DNA from: Salvia splendens
Lineage: Eukaryota; Streptophyta; Magnoliopsida; Lamiales; Lamiaceae
DNA length: 64,000 nucleotides
Direction: 5' to 3'
NCBI RefSeq assembly: GCF_004379255.2
Contig: NC_056033.1
Location: forward strand, 40,946,719 to 41,010,718
Shown here piece after piece: positions 12,376-22,578 of this stretch (positions are counted from its first letter, which is position 1; the number at the start of each line of letters is the position of its first letter). The translations under genes were made by a program, and so were the position numbers. Under the pieces are notes generated by a model. The model was not told where the DNA came from and ran no database searches. It saw only the letters and a list, made by a program, of their open reading frames with translations.

Positions 12376-12730
12376 GAATTGAGTGTAATCCGAGATTATA
12401 GGGGTACTGAATCCTGACTTCAAGATATTGAAGTCCGATTCTATGCGTTTGCCGACTTGAGAGTTGGTGCTCCTTGAAAATCTTGCTCTAGATAACTTTA
12501 TCCAATATGTTGTTTAGTGTTTTTATTAGGTGGTTTTCTCCTAGATTATTTGATGTCACGGTGTGTTGACCTTATTGTTTTTTGTGTGTTTATTTGTTAA
12601 TTTGCTTGATGTTGCAACCGCTTAGAGAGATTTATTTGCTAGCATGGATTGATATTTTACTTTGCTTTGTTATTCTATGGTTTAAGTTCACCATTCTTGA
12701 TTTAAGCCTTTATTTCTCATAAAAAAAACA
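12376..12730 (+). mobile_element. Possible LINE 3' end
   Basis: The segment is T-rich, has no ORF, and ends TTTATTTCTCATAAAAAAAAC, a tail style seen in plant LINE 3' UTRs. There is no reverse transcriptase sequence upstream, so the call rests on the tail alone. Confidence 0.22.
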
Positions 12731-14820
12731 AATCAAAGTAAAATAAGCAGGGGGCCTATTTGTATACAAAACCCTCTCAAAAGATATCGTATTTTTTTAT
12801 TCTATTGTTTTTGTACCGATATTTTAATACGTTGAAGTTATCTAAATGAGGAATCAATGTAGTTATCAGTTTGAAAGTTGAGGCCATCAACATCATCGTG
12901 CTTAAGGAATGGAATAGAATGTGCATGTGTGCTTAAGCACGATGCTGCAGATTCTTAAGTATGCAGTTAATGCATGTATTTTCGTGCATAAGCACGCTCT
13001 CTCTACAGCCAATAGGTGCATGAAACATGATGTGCCTTTTATTATTTTATTCACACCTTTAAAACTTTAGGATAAATTGTTCGATAAATCATAAAATTTG
13101 GTCAAATTCTGACTATGTTAAACCACGGATAAGCTTCACATTATGTGAGCAAATAACTTAATTAGTTTTCTATCGTTTTTTTATTTTGTGAATAGTACCA
13201 TCAATTTTATTTAAATGAGTACGAACCAATTATGATGGTTATAAATGAGGGATAATGGCATTCACATGCATTGAATAACTCAAAACGTTAAAGGTGTATA
13301 ACTTTAGGCGTTAAGAAAAGTGTGTTTCTTGATTCTTGATCCAAAAAATTTCCATTTTCTTTCATGTTTATGTGACATAAATAAATACTTTGGAAGGCAT
13401 CTTAACAGTTGTAAAGACACTTGGGACCAGAAAAAAAGTCATCAGGATTCTAACCAAAATAATTATGAATGTAAGAAGAATATGCATCACTTGTCGTTAA
13501 ACATTTCTTGGTTATAATTGAGGTTGTGTATTGATTAGTTTGACTTGAATGACCATTGGAACCAATAGATTAGCATAGATTAACAAATAGAACTGACTAG
13601 TATCATGAATGCACGTGCAAATGTAGTTACATTTGATGTGTTGTAAAGTATTAGTACTAATTTTTTTGCTAAATTCCAACAAAATCAACATTAAAGTCAG
13701 AACTCTTTCACACCGTCGTGCAATGCAAATGGTTCAGGGGTGACGGTAGAAGCTTTAGAATAGACAAGAATTATATATGTAATGATGATACAAAGTTTAG
13801 TCAGCAAAACGCTTCATATTTATCCAATAGGTTGAAGTTCAACGCACTACGAATGTAAATGTGAAACCATTATTGATTAATTTTTTTATAAAAAAAATAG
13901 TGCGTTTTATCATAGCCTTGTTCAATTTGGTCGTCATTGCACCATTCAAGTTGTGAGCATAGTCGCATTAAATCAATGAGTTGATTTTTTCATATATGGT
14001 GATGCTACAAACTTAGATATTGTTATGTTAAATTGGTTATATTCTTTCTAACTTTAAATTTCTTCTTAGGACGTAGTTGTCGACTAGCAGAATATAGAAC
14101 GCTCTTTAAATTCTAGAATACCGTCTACTTGTACGATTCAAGGCTTTGTTCTAGTTGTTGTTTATCTGGTGTATTTTATGGTTGTTGCTTGGATTTATTC
14201 ATTCAGCTTGAAGCTATTGTAAGACCACTCATCTCTGGTAGATAAAACTTGCAGATAACGGTAGTATTTGTCTTTTTTCTTCTGGTTTCTTAGGTTTCCG
14301 ATTTGCTTTTCTTTAATCTTGTTGCATTTTTTTCTCCGATTTTATTCTATATTGCTTATAAATTATATTGCTCGTAATTTCCATGCCTCGGCATTTGTAC
14401 AACATCAATAAAGACCCACGCTTGAAATATTCCATGTCTTCTTTATAAATGTACAATTAATTTGGATTTCGCTTGCATATATATAATGAACTATATATAT
14501 AAAAAACAATTCACACTCAATTTGTACTTAAATTGATTTCGTAGAATCTTTAGAAATCATAACATTTCCAGCACATAAGCACCCCTTTTCAAATGAGTGA
14601 ATGTAAATTGAACACGTGAAAAAAACAAAAATCACATAAAACATTTTTACAAAAGAATTACTACTATCATTATGATTAAAGAAAAAGTAATTAGTGGCCA
14701 TCCAATCCGATTAGTTGAGTTAGATTATTTTGAAACTCGATAGCTCAATTATTGTCATTGTTTTTGGCAGTTGAAGGGTCTTGTCGGACGAGTCTAATGT
14801 TGGACTTCAACCAATTATTA
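12731..14820. other. Intergenic DNA, no gene seen
   Basis: Near 12900-13005 the palindromic word GTGCTTAAGCACG and variants (GTGCATAAGCACG) recur. No coding sequence was recognised; the 65-codon frame at 13320-13517 has AT-biased, non-protein-like composition. Confidence 0.5.
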
Positions 14821-15793
14821 GAGCATCTCCAATGGCGGACGTCCGGTCGGACATCCGGTCGGATGTCGTGACGGGCGACCGAGACGTCCGCCATTGTGGC
14901 GTTTAGGTCGGATACGAACGTCCCGTGAGGACGTCGGGTGTCCTCGGACGTCCCGGCGACGGGCGGGCGGACGTCCGCCACTGTGGCAAGGGTCGGACGT
15001 CCCGGTCGGACGTCCGGAAATTATTATTTTTTTTTAAAAAAAACTCTATATATACGGCTCGTTGAACTTCATTTCAACGCGGAGTGGGCCGGGGATGTTG
15101 GATTATGTAGAGGTTTAGGATGAAGCGTTGCATCCCTTCATTTCACAACCGAAAATAACTGATTGTTGGCGGGTTATAAAATTGCAATTTGGTCCTTCAA
15201 TTATCGAAAATTCCATTTCCGGATGAAGATTTCTGCACAGTAACTTCAATTATCGAAAATTCCATTTCCGGATGAAGATTTCGACCCCAGCCAGGGGCGC
15301 TGCCCCTTGGACCCCGCCAGGGGCTGCCGCCCCTTGGACCCTGCTCTCGGGGGCGCTGCCCCCAAACCCCCGTCTAATCATAACGAATTCAAATAAGTGT
15401 GCACTCCGCACTTCCAACTTATTTGATGTCTCGTTATAATTATATTGATCAATCAAGTTAATCCAATTACACTAAAATATCCAACAGATTATGTATTTTT
15501 CTTTTTTCGAATGACTATGTATTTTGCTTTTTTCTAACTATGTTTTTTTTATGTTTTATGAATATGTATTTTTGCCCGTATTTTGCTTTCCCGTATTCCG
15601 TGTCAAAATTATATTTCTGTTTTTACGTAATTAAATTATTGTGATTTTTTTTTATTGCCGGATGTCCTAGTGGGAAGGGCGGATTGTGCAGGGGATGTCC
15701 TAGTGACGTGGCAGTGGGATGAGAAGTCCTAGTGACGTGGCAGGAGGTGTTTTTGGGATGTCCTAGTGGGATGTCCGCCCACTGGAGATGCTC
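14821..15793. mobile_element. PIF/Harbinger-type MITE (copy b, reversed)
   Basis: Ends GAGCATCTCCAATGGCGGACG and CCGCCCACTGGAGATGCTC are inverted repeats flanked by TTA on both sides (14818-14820, 15794-15796). It is 973 bp. The body is related to copy c at 17.5 kb but in the opposite orientation. It contains a GC-rich block at 15285-15372 (GGGGCGCTGCCCC-type repeats) and a tandem duplication of TTCAATTATCGAAAATTCC (about 15197 and 15244). There is no transposase. Confidence 0.85.
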
Positions 15794-16483
15794 TTATAAT
15801 GTCCTTTGGCATTTTATTCATCTTGCTATAATTATATATTTTGAAAGAGGGAAAAAGAATCACAAAAATAGTGATTCCATATCCCCGTGAAATATGGTAA
15901 TTATTTGAGTGATATGATCTATAATTGGTTTCTTATTAGGTAATTAATGATCTTCTATGCACATGCTTGTATGAAATGTTGCAGTCATGATTGATGTTTT
16001 CTTTCTTCTATTGGAAGGGAATGTACATTCACCATACACGTTCTATGTTATAGTAAAACTTTTCGATTTCAATGATTTTCTAAACATATGTCACGTATCT
16101 ATAGATGTCCCATTTGTATACACTTCTTTCTGAATTTTAAAAAATGTGATCGATAGTAGAATATGGTCCCATTTTTATAAAGTTGTTTTGAAATAACTAA
16201 GTATGAGTTAGTGAAAAAAAACGTTTTATATAAGTATGAATATATTCTAGTTAGGCAAAAACCATCTGAATTTTAAGGACTATAATTTGATCTCATCCAT
16301 TTATCATGACATGACTAAATAAATGATCAACATCACACACACATAAAAGAGTGATGCAGGGGCAAAGTATCACGCATTCACACATAATAATAAAAGGCAT
16401 TCTACAAAAGATAAATACAAGGCAACAACACTAATAATGTTCACACATAAAAAAACCCAAATAAAGTGAGAGGCACTCCGTGC
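15794..16483. other. Intergenic DNA, no gene seen
   Basis: AT-rich sequence between a Harbinger MITE and a hAT-like MITE. I see no ORF, repeat or RNA gene in it. Confidence 0.5.
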
Positions 16484-16785
16484 TAGACCTGTCCAAGGTT
16501 TACCGAACCGACGGTTAAAACCGAAACTTTAACCGTCGGTTACGGTTCCGAACCGAAACCGTGAGAATTTACCCGAACTGAAACCGTCGATTTTTGAACC
16601 GTGGTTCGGTTCAGGTTCAAAAATTTTCAAACCGAAACCGTGCCAGAACCCTCGGTTCCGGGCGGTTTCAAACTGGAACCGCGAAAAACCGCCGCTTCGA
16701 AACTGAAACCGGCGGTTTTGGAACCGAAACCGTAACCGCGATTTCGCGGTTACGGTTCCGGTTCGACAAACCATGGGCACCTCTA
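16484..16785. mobile_element. hAT-type non-autonomous element
   Basis: The ends TAGACCTGTCCAAGGTTTAC and, read inward from the right, TAGAGGTGCCCATGGTTTGTC are inverted repeats. The flanks CTCCGTGC (16476-16483) and CTCCCGGC (16786-16793) match at 6 of 8 positions, as expected for an old 8-bp hAT target duplication. The 302-bp body consists of repeats of AACCGAAACCG / CGGTTTCGGTT in both orientations, as in known plant hAT MITEs. Open frames through it are repeat artefacts. Confidence 0.8.
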
Positions 16786-17545
16786 CTCCCGGCTAAGGCA
16801 AATATAAAAGCAGACAAAGCAGAAGCGACGAAACACATCGAAGGATACACACGAGACAAAACTCACATCATAAATATTCTTTTTTTTTTCTGAAAATATA
16901 AATGTGTCTTTGACATTCTATGTTTTTGTATCTTGTTTAATTTGTTAGTATTTTTTTATTGTTGGACATTTGGCTTGTCATAAGCATATGACTCCGAGCA
17001 TCTATAATTCTATATTACCCTTTTATCACTATCTAATTAATGCACCATGCCTCATTAGTTTTAATATTTTGTTAAACTTAAGGAAAAATAAAAAATGTTC
17101 TATTCATACCAAAAATTCATTTTACTTTTAAAAGAAACACGATATTCATAAGAATGATCAAAAGCTTAGGGGTGGTGGATTCTACAAATTTGCTACATGG
17201 AGCAAATGTGCAAACCTCCAAATTGTCGACAAATGGTCCAAAAATCTTATAAAAATGAACTCAATAGGTTTTGCAAAATTGCAAGATACCCATAATGGGT
17301 TGAGCGAGGGCATTGCTTTCAAATCAAACACAACAACAAATGTACACTATTGGGCACTTGGATTTTGTGAGACCCCACATTATAAAGACTAAAGCCAATC
17401 ACAAAGTTGTTTTAGTTAATGGAGTTCAAGGCCACCTTTCCTCTTTTATTTTATAGAGGGTTAGGTGGTGATAGTGAAACCCCCACTTTCCTAGAAGAAA
17501 AAAATATACACCCATTGTTGAAGAAGGAGTTGGACTCCACTTTAA
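16786..17545. other. Intergenic DNA, no gene seen
   Basis: No gene or repeat family was recognised in this stretch between two transposable elements. Confidence 0.5.
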
Positions 17546-18293
17546 GGGCATCCACAGTGGTGCGGATGTCCCGGCGGACATCCCAAAAACACTTTATGTC
17601 ACGTCATAAGGACTTCCCACTGCACTGACACGTCATAAGGACTTCCCACTGCACAGTGACGGACATCCCCAAGGACATCCCGTCGTACTTCCCACAATAA
17701 TAAAAATTCACAAATTCACCAAATTAAATAATTTACGGAATTAAATTTTCGACACGAATACGGAGAAAATACAACCACTTTATTAAAAAAAGTTACATAA
17801 TTATTAAAAAAACATACATAATTTCTAAAAAAAAATACATAGTTCAACGAGTCGTATATTTTGTTGGTTATTTTAGTGTCATTGGATTAACTTGATTGAT
17901 CAATATTGTCATAATGAGACATCATATAAGTTTGGAAGCGCGGAATGCACTCTTGTTTGAATTCATTAAGATTAGACGGGGTTCGGGGGCAGCGCCCCTG
18001 AGTAGCGGGGTACAAGGGGCGGCAGCCCCTGGCTGGGGTCGAAGGACTGATTTACAATGTTCGAAACTCCTTAAAAATCTCCCTAGCATATATAGAGTTT
18101 TTTTAAAATAAAAAATAAAATAAAATAAAAAATCGGGACTTTCGTCGTGTCAACGCAATGGCGGACGTCCCCGGAACGCCGCGGAACTCCGGTGTCCGCA
18201 GCGGACGTCCGTATCCGTGCCTCTCTCGCCTAATGACGGACGTCTGGCACGCCGGTCGAACGTCCGTCAGGACGGGCGCCATTACAAATGCTC
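17546..18293. mobile_element. PIF/Harbinger-type MITE (copy c)
   Basis: Ends GGGCATCCACAGTGGTGCGG and GGCGCCATTACAAATGCTC are inverted repeats flanked by TAA (17543-17545 and 18294-18296). It is 748 bp. The body carries duplicated GACATCCC/GACTTCCCACTGCAC motifs, the AATTTACGGAATTAAATTTTCGACACG block shared with copy a, and the GC-rich block at 17976-18043 shared with copy b in the opposite orientation. It is non-coding and non-autonomous. Confidence 0.85.
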
Positions 18294-18296
18294 TAA

Positions 18297-19886
18297 GTGC
18301 TTGATTTTTGTCTACAACAAGACATAGACACCATAAACACACCATCAACTCATAATATGTTGCATCTATATATCAAATAATTGTATGAATCAAGGAGTGG
18401 GAGAAGACAATGGAAAATTATCATTTTGTACCATAATTTAGGTAGGGAGCTAGTTTCTTCCCTCGCTTTCTTTGACCGAGGATGCCTCATTCTCCTCTTT
18501 TGTTGGTTTCTAGATTATATTGTTTGTGTGCAACAATTTTTATTTGACTTTATATAGTACTTTTTTTTTCTTGAACTTTGACTTGAGCTATTTATTCTAA
18601 TATTAAAACATTTGAGAACAAAGTGATTTTATCCCCAAAAATCTATAAACCTTCAAGCAATTTTTAGAGTGTGAGGTATGTTCTAAAATATGTAATTGGG
18701 AAACCATATATAAGTAAATTATATGGAACAAAATATGAGTCATGATTGGAGATGTGGATAGTGAAATGCAACAAAAGCACTATGTTTGATCACTGCACAT
18801 AACTGCATAATAATGACTTATCAAAGTCACTCAAGAAAAGGAAAAAAAAAACTTAGCTTGTTTCTCGTAATATAACCCACTTCATAAAGTACTGCAATCT
18901 AATCACACACCATAGCAACTTGCAAGAATTTACATTACAGTATATTTTTGGCTCATTTTTGTTTGTTTTAGAGCAAGAAATCAGGAAAAGGGAAACCACT
19001 TAATTAAATAGGGAGTAGCGTATATTTATTTCTTTTCTAGCAAAAGGATATCGAAGAGATCTTCCAAATATAATTATATAATGAGATCAAAGCTTATTGG
19101 AAGGCAAAGTAAAATAGTATGGGAATTAATGAATGTAGTCGAGGATGAGGTACGGATACAATAACATTACTAGTATAACTTTTGACTGTAAATTTTATGA
19201 TTCAAATATAAAGTTTGTGACCTACACATTCTCCAATTATTATACTACTTCAATAAAAAAAACATGACTAAAGTATAATTGTATGGAAAAAAAAACCCGA
19301 TTTGATAAAAGGCTAAAATCGCTTGACTAGTCATGAGCAAACTAGCAAACTAGCATAAATGTAGACGGCGAAAAAGGAAAACAAAATACTGAATGGAAAC
19401 AAAAAACAACTAATAGTAAAACTCACCAAAATCATAAGGAGACAAGAAGGAATAGAACAAAACGAAGGGATAGAAGATGACCTAAGTACGGTGAGATTTT
19501 CGAGTCCCTCCCTCCCATCTTCTAACACGAGTAAACCCTCGCAAACTTGTCATGGTGAGAGAGGAAAATAGGGCTCCAAGAATGAGTTTTTCTCAACATC
19601 CCAATTCGACTATAATTTCCTGAAATTAAGTAACTATGCTCATGACCTACCAAATGCCTTGAAATCACGTGGAAGAGAAATACTCAAATCTTATTTTCAA
19701 ATTTGAAGAATGGTGCCACCATCCAGTTACTAAAGTACATAATCGAATCCTTAGATAAACAGATGTAAATGTAGAGATTTCACCAATACAAGTTGATTCA
19801 AAGATAATATGATCAATTATATATGATTTATTTTTCCAAAAGATACATCTATAATCTTCAGTCAAAACATACTATAAGCGTTTTTA
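18297..19886. other. Intergenic DNA, no gene seen
   Basis: AT-rich sequence. The 65-codon minus-strand frame at 19331-19528 has no recognisable domain. I see no other structure. Confidence 0.5.
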
Positions 19887-20580
19887 GGGCATTAGCAATG
19901 GGGCGCCCTAAGGCGCGCCCTAAGGCGCGCCCTATGGCGCGCCACGTCAGCAGTTTTATCCTCCTACCTCCCCACCTGCAGTGGGGCGCCCTAAGGCGCG
20001 CCCTAAGGCGCGCCCTATGGCGCGCCACATCATCATTTTATTTATTTGTTTAATTGATTTAAATGTTTTCAACTAACAATTAATAACGAGTAAATAAAAA
20101 GGTCGAAATAACAAACGGGGACACATTAATAAAAAAAGAAGTTACACCGTTCAACTTACAAAAAAAAAAACTAAGTCGGTGCAATTCCCAACTTCCGACG
20201 CAGTTCATCTATCAATGCCCGGAGGTATTCGGCTTCGTCGGGGTCGGTACACTTCTTGAGGGCCTTGTGCGTCTCCAACAACGTCCTCGCCATCGACGCT
20301 GTCGCCAACGACGAATACACTTCGGCTGCCTGGGGCGGGAGCATTTCCGGGAGCGGAGGTGGGGTTGCAGCGGTCGAGGATGAGGTCGCGGCCGCCTTCC
20401 CTTTGGCCTTCGCAGCCTTGACGCCGGGAGGACGTCGGGAGGACATCGGTGTGCCGGAACCGCTGTCGTCCACGTACAACCGGTTGAGGTCAACCGGTTG
20501 ATTGCCGCTGCCGCTGCTCGTGTAACCACCAACTTCGGTGGTCTTCATCCTCTTTGGCGCACTAGTGTGCAGAATTCCAC
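19887..20580 (-). mobile_element. Truncated PIF/Harbinger element with accessory-ORF remnant
   Basis: The left end TTAGGGCATTAGCAATGGGGC has the TTA plus GGGCAT start style of the Harbinger copies nearby. It continues with two 50-bp blocks of GCGCGCC repeats (19898-19948, 19981-20031) and then the minus-strand ORF remnant described separately. No complementary right end was found before 21 kb. The similarity stops near 20580-20650, where a GAAT microsatellite and the repeated word TTTACACATGAATGA (about 20621 and 20730) lie, so the element looks truncated there. Confidence 0.6.
20171..20580 (-). pseudogene. Harbinger accessory protein (Myb/NAM-associated C-terminal) fragment
   Basis: The minus-strand frame reads WTLLRDKQKFQGG, then KRMKTTEVGGYTSSGSG, VDLNRLYVDDSGSG, RRPPGVKAAKAKGKA and a C-terminal ELRRKLGIAPT before the TAG stop at the low-coordinate end. 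This order (W-x-LLRDxxKF, KR-K-T, D-N, RPxGVKAAKxKGK) is typical of the C-terminal half of the Myb/SANT-like accessory proteins of plant PIF/Harbinger elements, also annotated as NAM-associated C-terminal domain proteins. The N-terminal Myb-like DNA-binding part is missing. The frame stays open upstream to 20701, but that part is not protein-like. It is probably a non-functional fragment of a transposon gene. Confidence 0.55.
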
Positions 20581-20709
20581 CTTGGAATTTCTGCTTGTCC
20601 CTCAAAAGCGTCCAGATGGCATTTACACATGAATGAATGAATGAATGAATGTACGTTTGAAGTAAGATCTTCTCGTACAAGACTAGTTTTTTAACAAACA
20701 AACTTTAAA

Positions 20710-22190
20710 TTGTTTAGATCATAATTATTTACACATGAATGAGCAACGCACTCTAATAAAGTGACATTTGTATGCCTTCTTGATTTTAACATGTCGACCA
20801 ATAAATCTTTAAATACGTGTAAAGAATGGGTGCCACTAGATTGAATCCATCAGATATGTCTCAAAACAAAATAAATTATTTTAATCACACACAATCATCA
20901 ATTATTGGTGGAAATTAAAGAAGCATCACCCCCATAAGTACTACACCCATATAAATTAATCCCATTGAGATCCCCTATAACAATACTACCATATAATTAA
21001 TAACTACCTAAGGTAAAAGCACTCTTTGCATTAAAAAGCATAAACATGCGACAATAATGTGAAACACTTGGATTTATTCCTTTATATTTTTTTTCACATT
21101 ATTTAAAGCTTTTTCATGCGGCAATGTTAGACATATTTTGTAGTACTAAATTTAATAGACGTGTCGAATTTATAATTTGGTCCCCACCTCGATGCTCGAG
21201 CCACAAATTCTTTTTTCGCAATTAAATGAATTTTTAAATATTATAAAAAAAATAAATAAATTGCATCGATGATTTGTGGCTTGTGTTTGGTTCACGTTGG
21301 ACAGTTCGATTTCCATGTGAAATAAAAAGTGATGTTGTTGGAGGGAGCAGAGAGCTGAGATGTTGGAATCTTAGTATATTTTTTTGTATACAATCTGTAA
21401 AAACATAGTAATATATTTTTGGTAGTTGTGGAGTTAATTATTGGATAGTGAGTTTTTTGAAAATTGAAAAAAATGAAAATCGTATTTTGTTTGGAGGAGC
21501 AATATTGTGTGTTTTCTTCTAACTTTAGCCCTTCGAGTATACAATTAAGACATAATTAAGAAGTTTTTAAACGCATTTTGAATTTTGATGAACCAACTTT
21601 AGCAAATACTTCTAATTTACAATGGAGATTATTCGAATTGCAACCAAAAAGAGAAATTATTTGTTACTGATTGTGCATTTTAGGCTGTCCCAGTTTTTCA
21701 AAACTGACTTGTATCGGGTTTTAATTTAAGTTAGTGCAATTGATCTACGTAAAAATTTATGATATTGGAGGCTTTAAAAGTTAGTATTAGTATTTAATTC
21801 CAATTGAATTTTATTTAATTATCTGTGTTTGTAATATTAACCAGACCTAGCCCATCACTGAAGTTCAAATGGGCCTGGTTAATTTCTCACCAAAAATTGA
21901 ACAAAACAGATTTAATATTAAAGTCGGTTCAAAACACGTAGACAAAACAGTAGGGCAAAACAACACTAACTAAATTTGAAAATACATTTTATCCACATAT
22001 TTTAAACCGACTACCACATCAGCGCGTAATTCGCCTGAAAAAGAGAAGGACGATATAATTGCGAAAATATCAATTTTTAGTGATTTAATAGTACTACTAT
22101 TATTCGGTATCTTCTCCTTATTATTTCAGCACATAAATTATAATCAAAATATTGCTACTATTTGCGTAGGATTGGAAATTGGATTGGGTT
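20710..22190. other. Intergenic DNA upstream of the ERGIC3-like gene
   Basis: No gene seen. There is a short inverted repeat, ACCAGACCTAGCCCAT / ATGGGCCTGGT, at about 21840-21880. The promoter-proximal part is described separately. Confidence 0.5.
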
Positions 22191-22195
22191 ATTAA

Positions 22196-22227
22196 GGCCC
22201 ATTAACGTAAATACCAATTTAGGCCCA
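22196..22227 (+). promoter_or_regulatory. Paired GGCCCA (site II) promoter elements
   Basis: GGCCCA occurs at 22196-22201 and 22222-22227, about 300 bp upstream of the ERGIC3-like start codon. TGGGCC/GGCCCA site II elements are common in promoters of plant housekeeping genes and are bound by TCP factors. This fits a constitutively expressed secretory-pathway gene. Confidence 0.45.
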
Positions 22228-22524
22228 ACGGGAGAAAACGCCTAAGAAGCAGCGCTGACGCTCTTCTCTTCTCCGGCGACTCTTTTACTTCCTCGTCTTC
22301 TTCCCCAATTGCTTCCAATTTTACTGTTCAAAATAAAATATCTGGAGAAATTCATTTCCAGTTTCAACAGCAGGCGAATTCCTCAACAAAATCCAGTTCA
22401 AAACTTAAAACGCCTCGTCGGAGGCCACTGGCAGCGGCTTTCCGATCATATACCGAGTTTTGATCCGTTTGTTTCAGTGTTTTCTTAGTGTAGGTTTTTT
22501 TTATTTTCGAAAATTTCGTGATTA

Positions 22525-22578
22525 ATGGATGATGGCGAGCCTGATTGGGAGAATTCGGGGTTTGGATGCGTATCATAA
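22525..22578 (+). promoter_or_regulatory. Out-of-frame upstream ATG overlapping the ERGIC3-like start
   Basis: An ATG at 22525 lies 4 bases before the conserved start at 22529 and opens a different frame of 17 codons (begins MDDGEPDW) ending in TAA at 22576-22578. Both ATGs lie close together in the context ATTAATGGATGATGGCG. The main start was chosen because only that frame gives the family's conserved N-terminus. Confidence 0.7.

Noticed and set aside
16529..16893. Several overlapping frames on both strands rich in Arg, Asn, Gly and Phe
   Set aside because: They are translations of the CCGAAACCG repeat of the hAT-type MITE.
19331..19528. 65-codon minus-strand frame
   Set aside because: It ends in a hydrophobic low-complexity stretch (FLFPFSILFSFF) typical of AT-rich non-coding DNA.
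20581..20701. N-terminal 40 codons of the Harbinger accessory frame
   Set aside because: The stretch upstream of WTLLRDKQKF is AT-rich, includes a GAAT microsatellite (IHSFIHS) and lacks the expected Myb-like domain, so it is flanking DNA.
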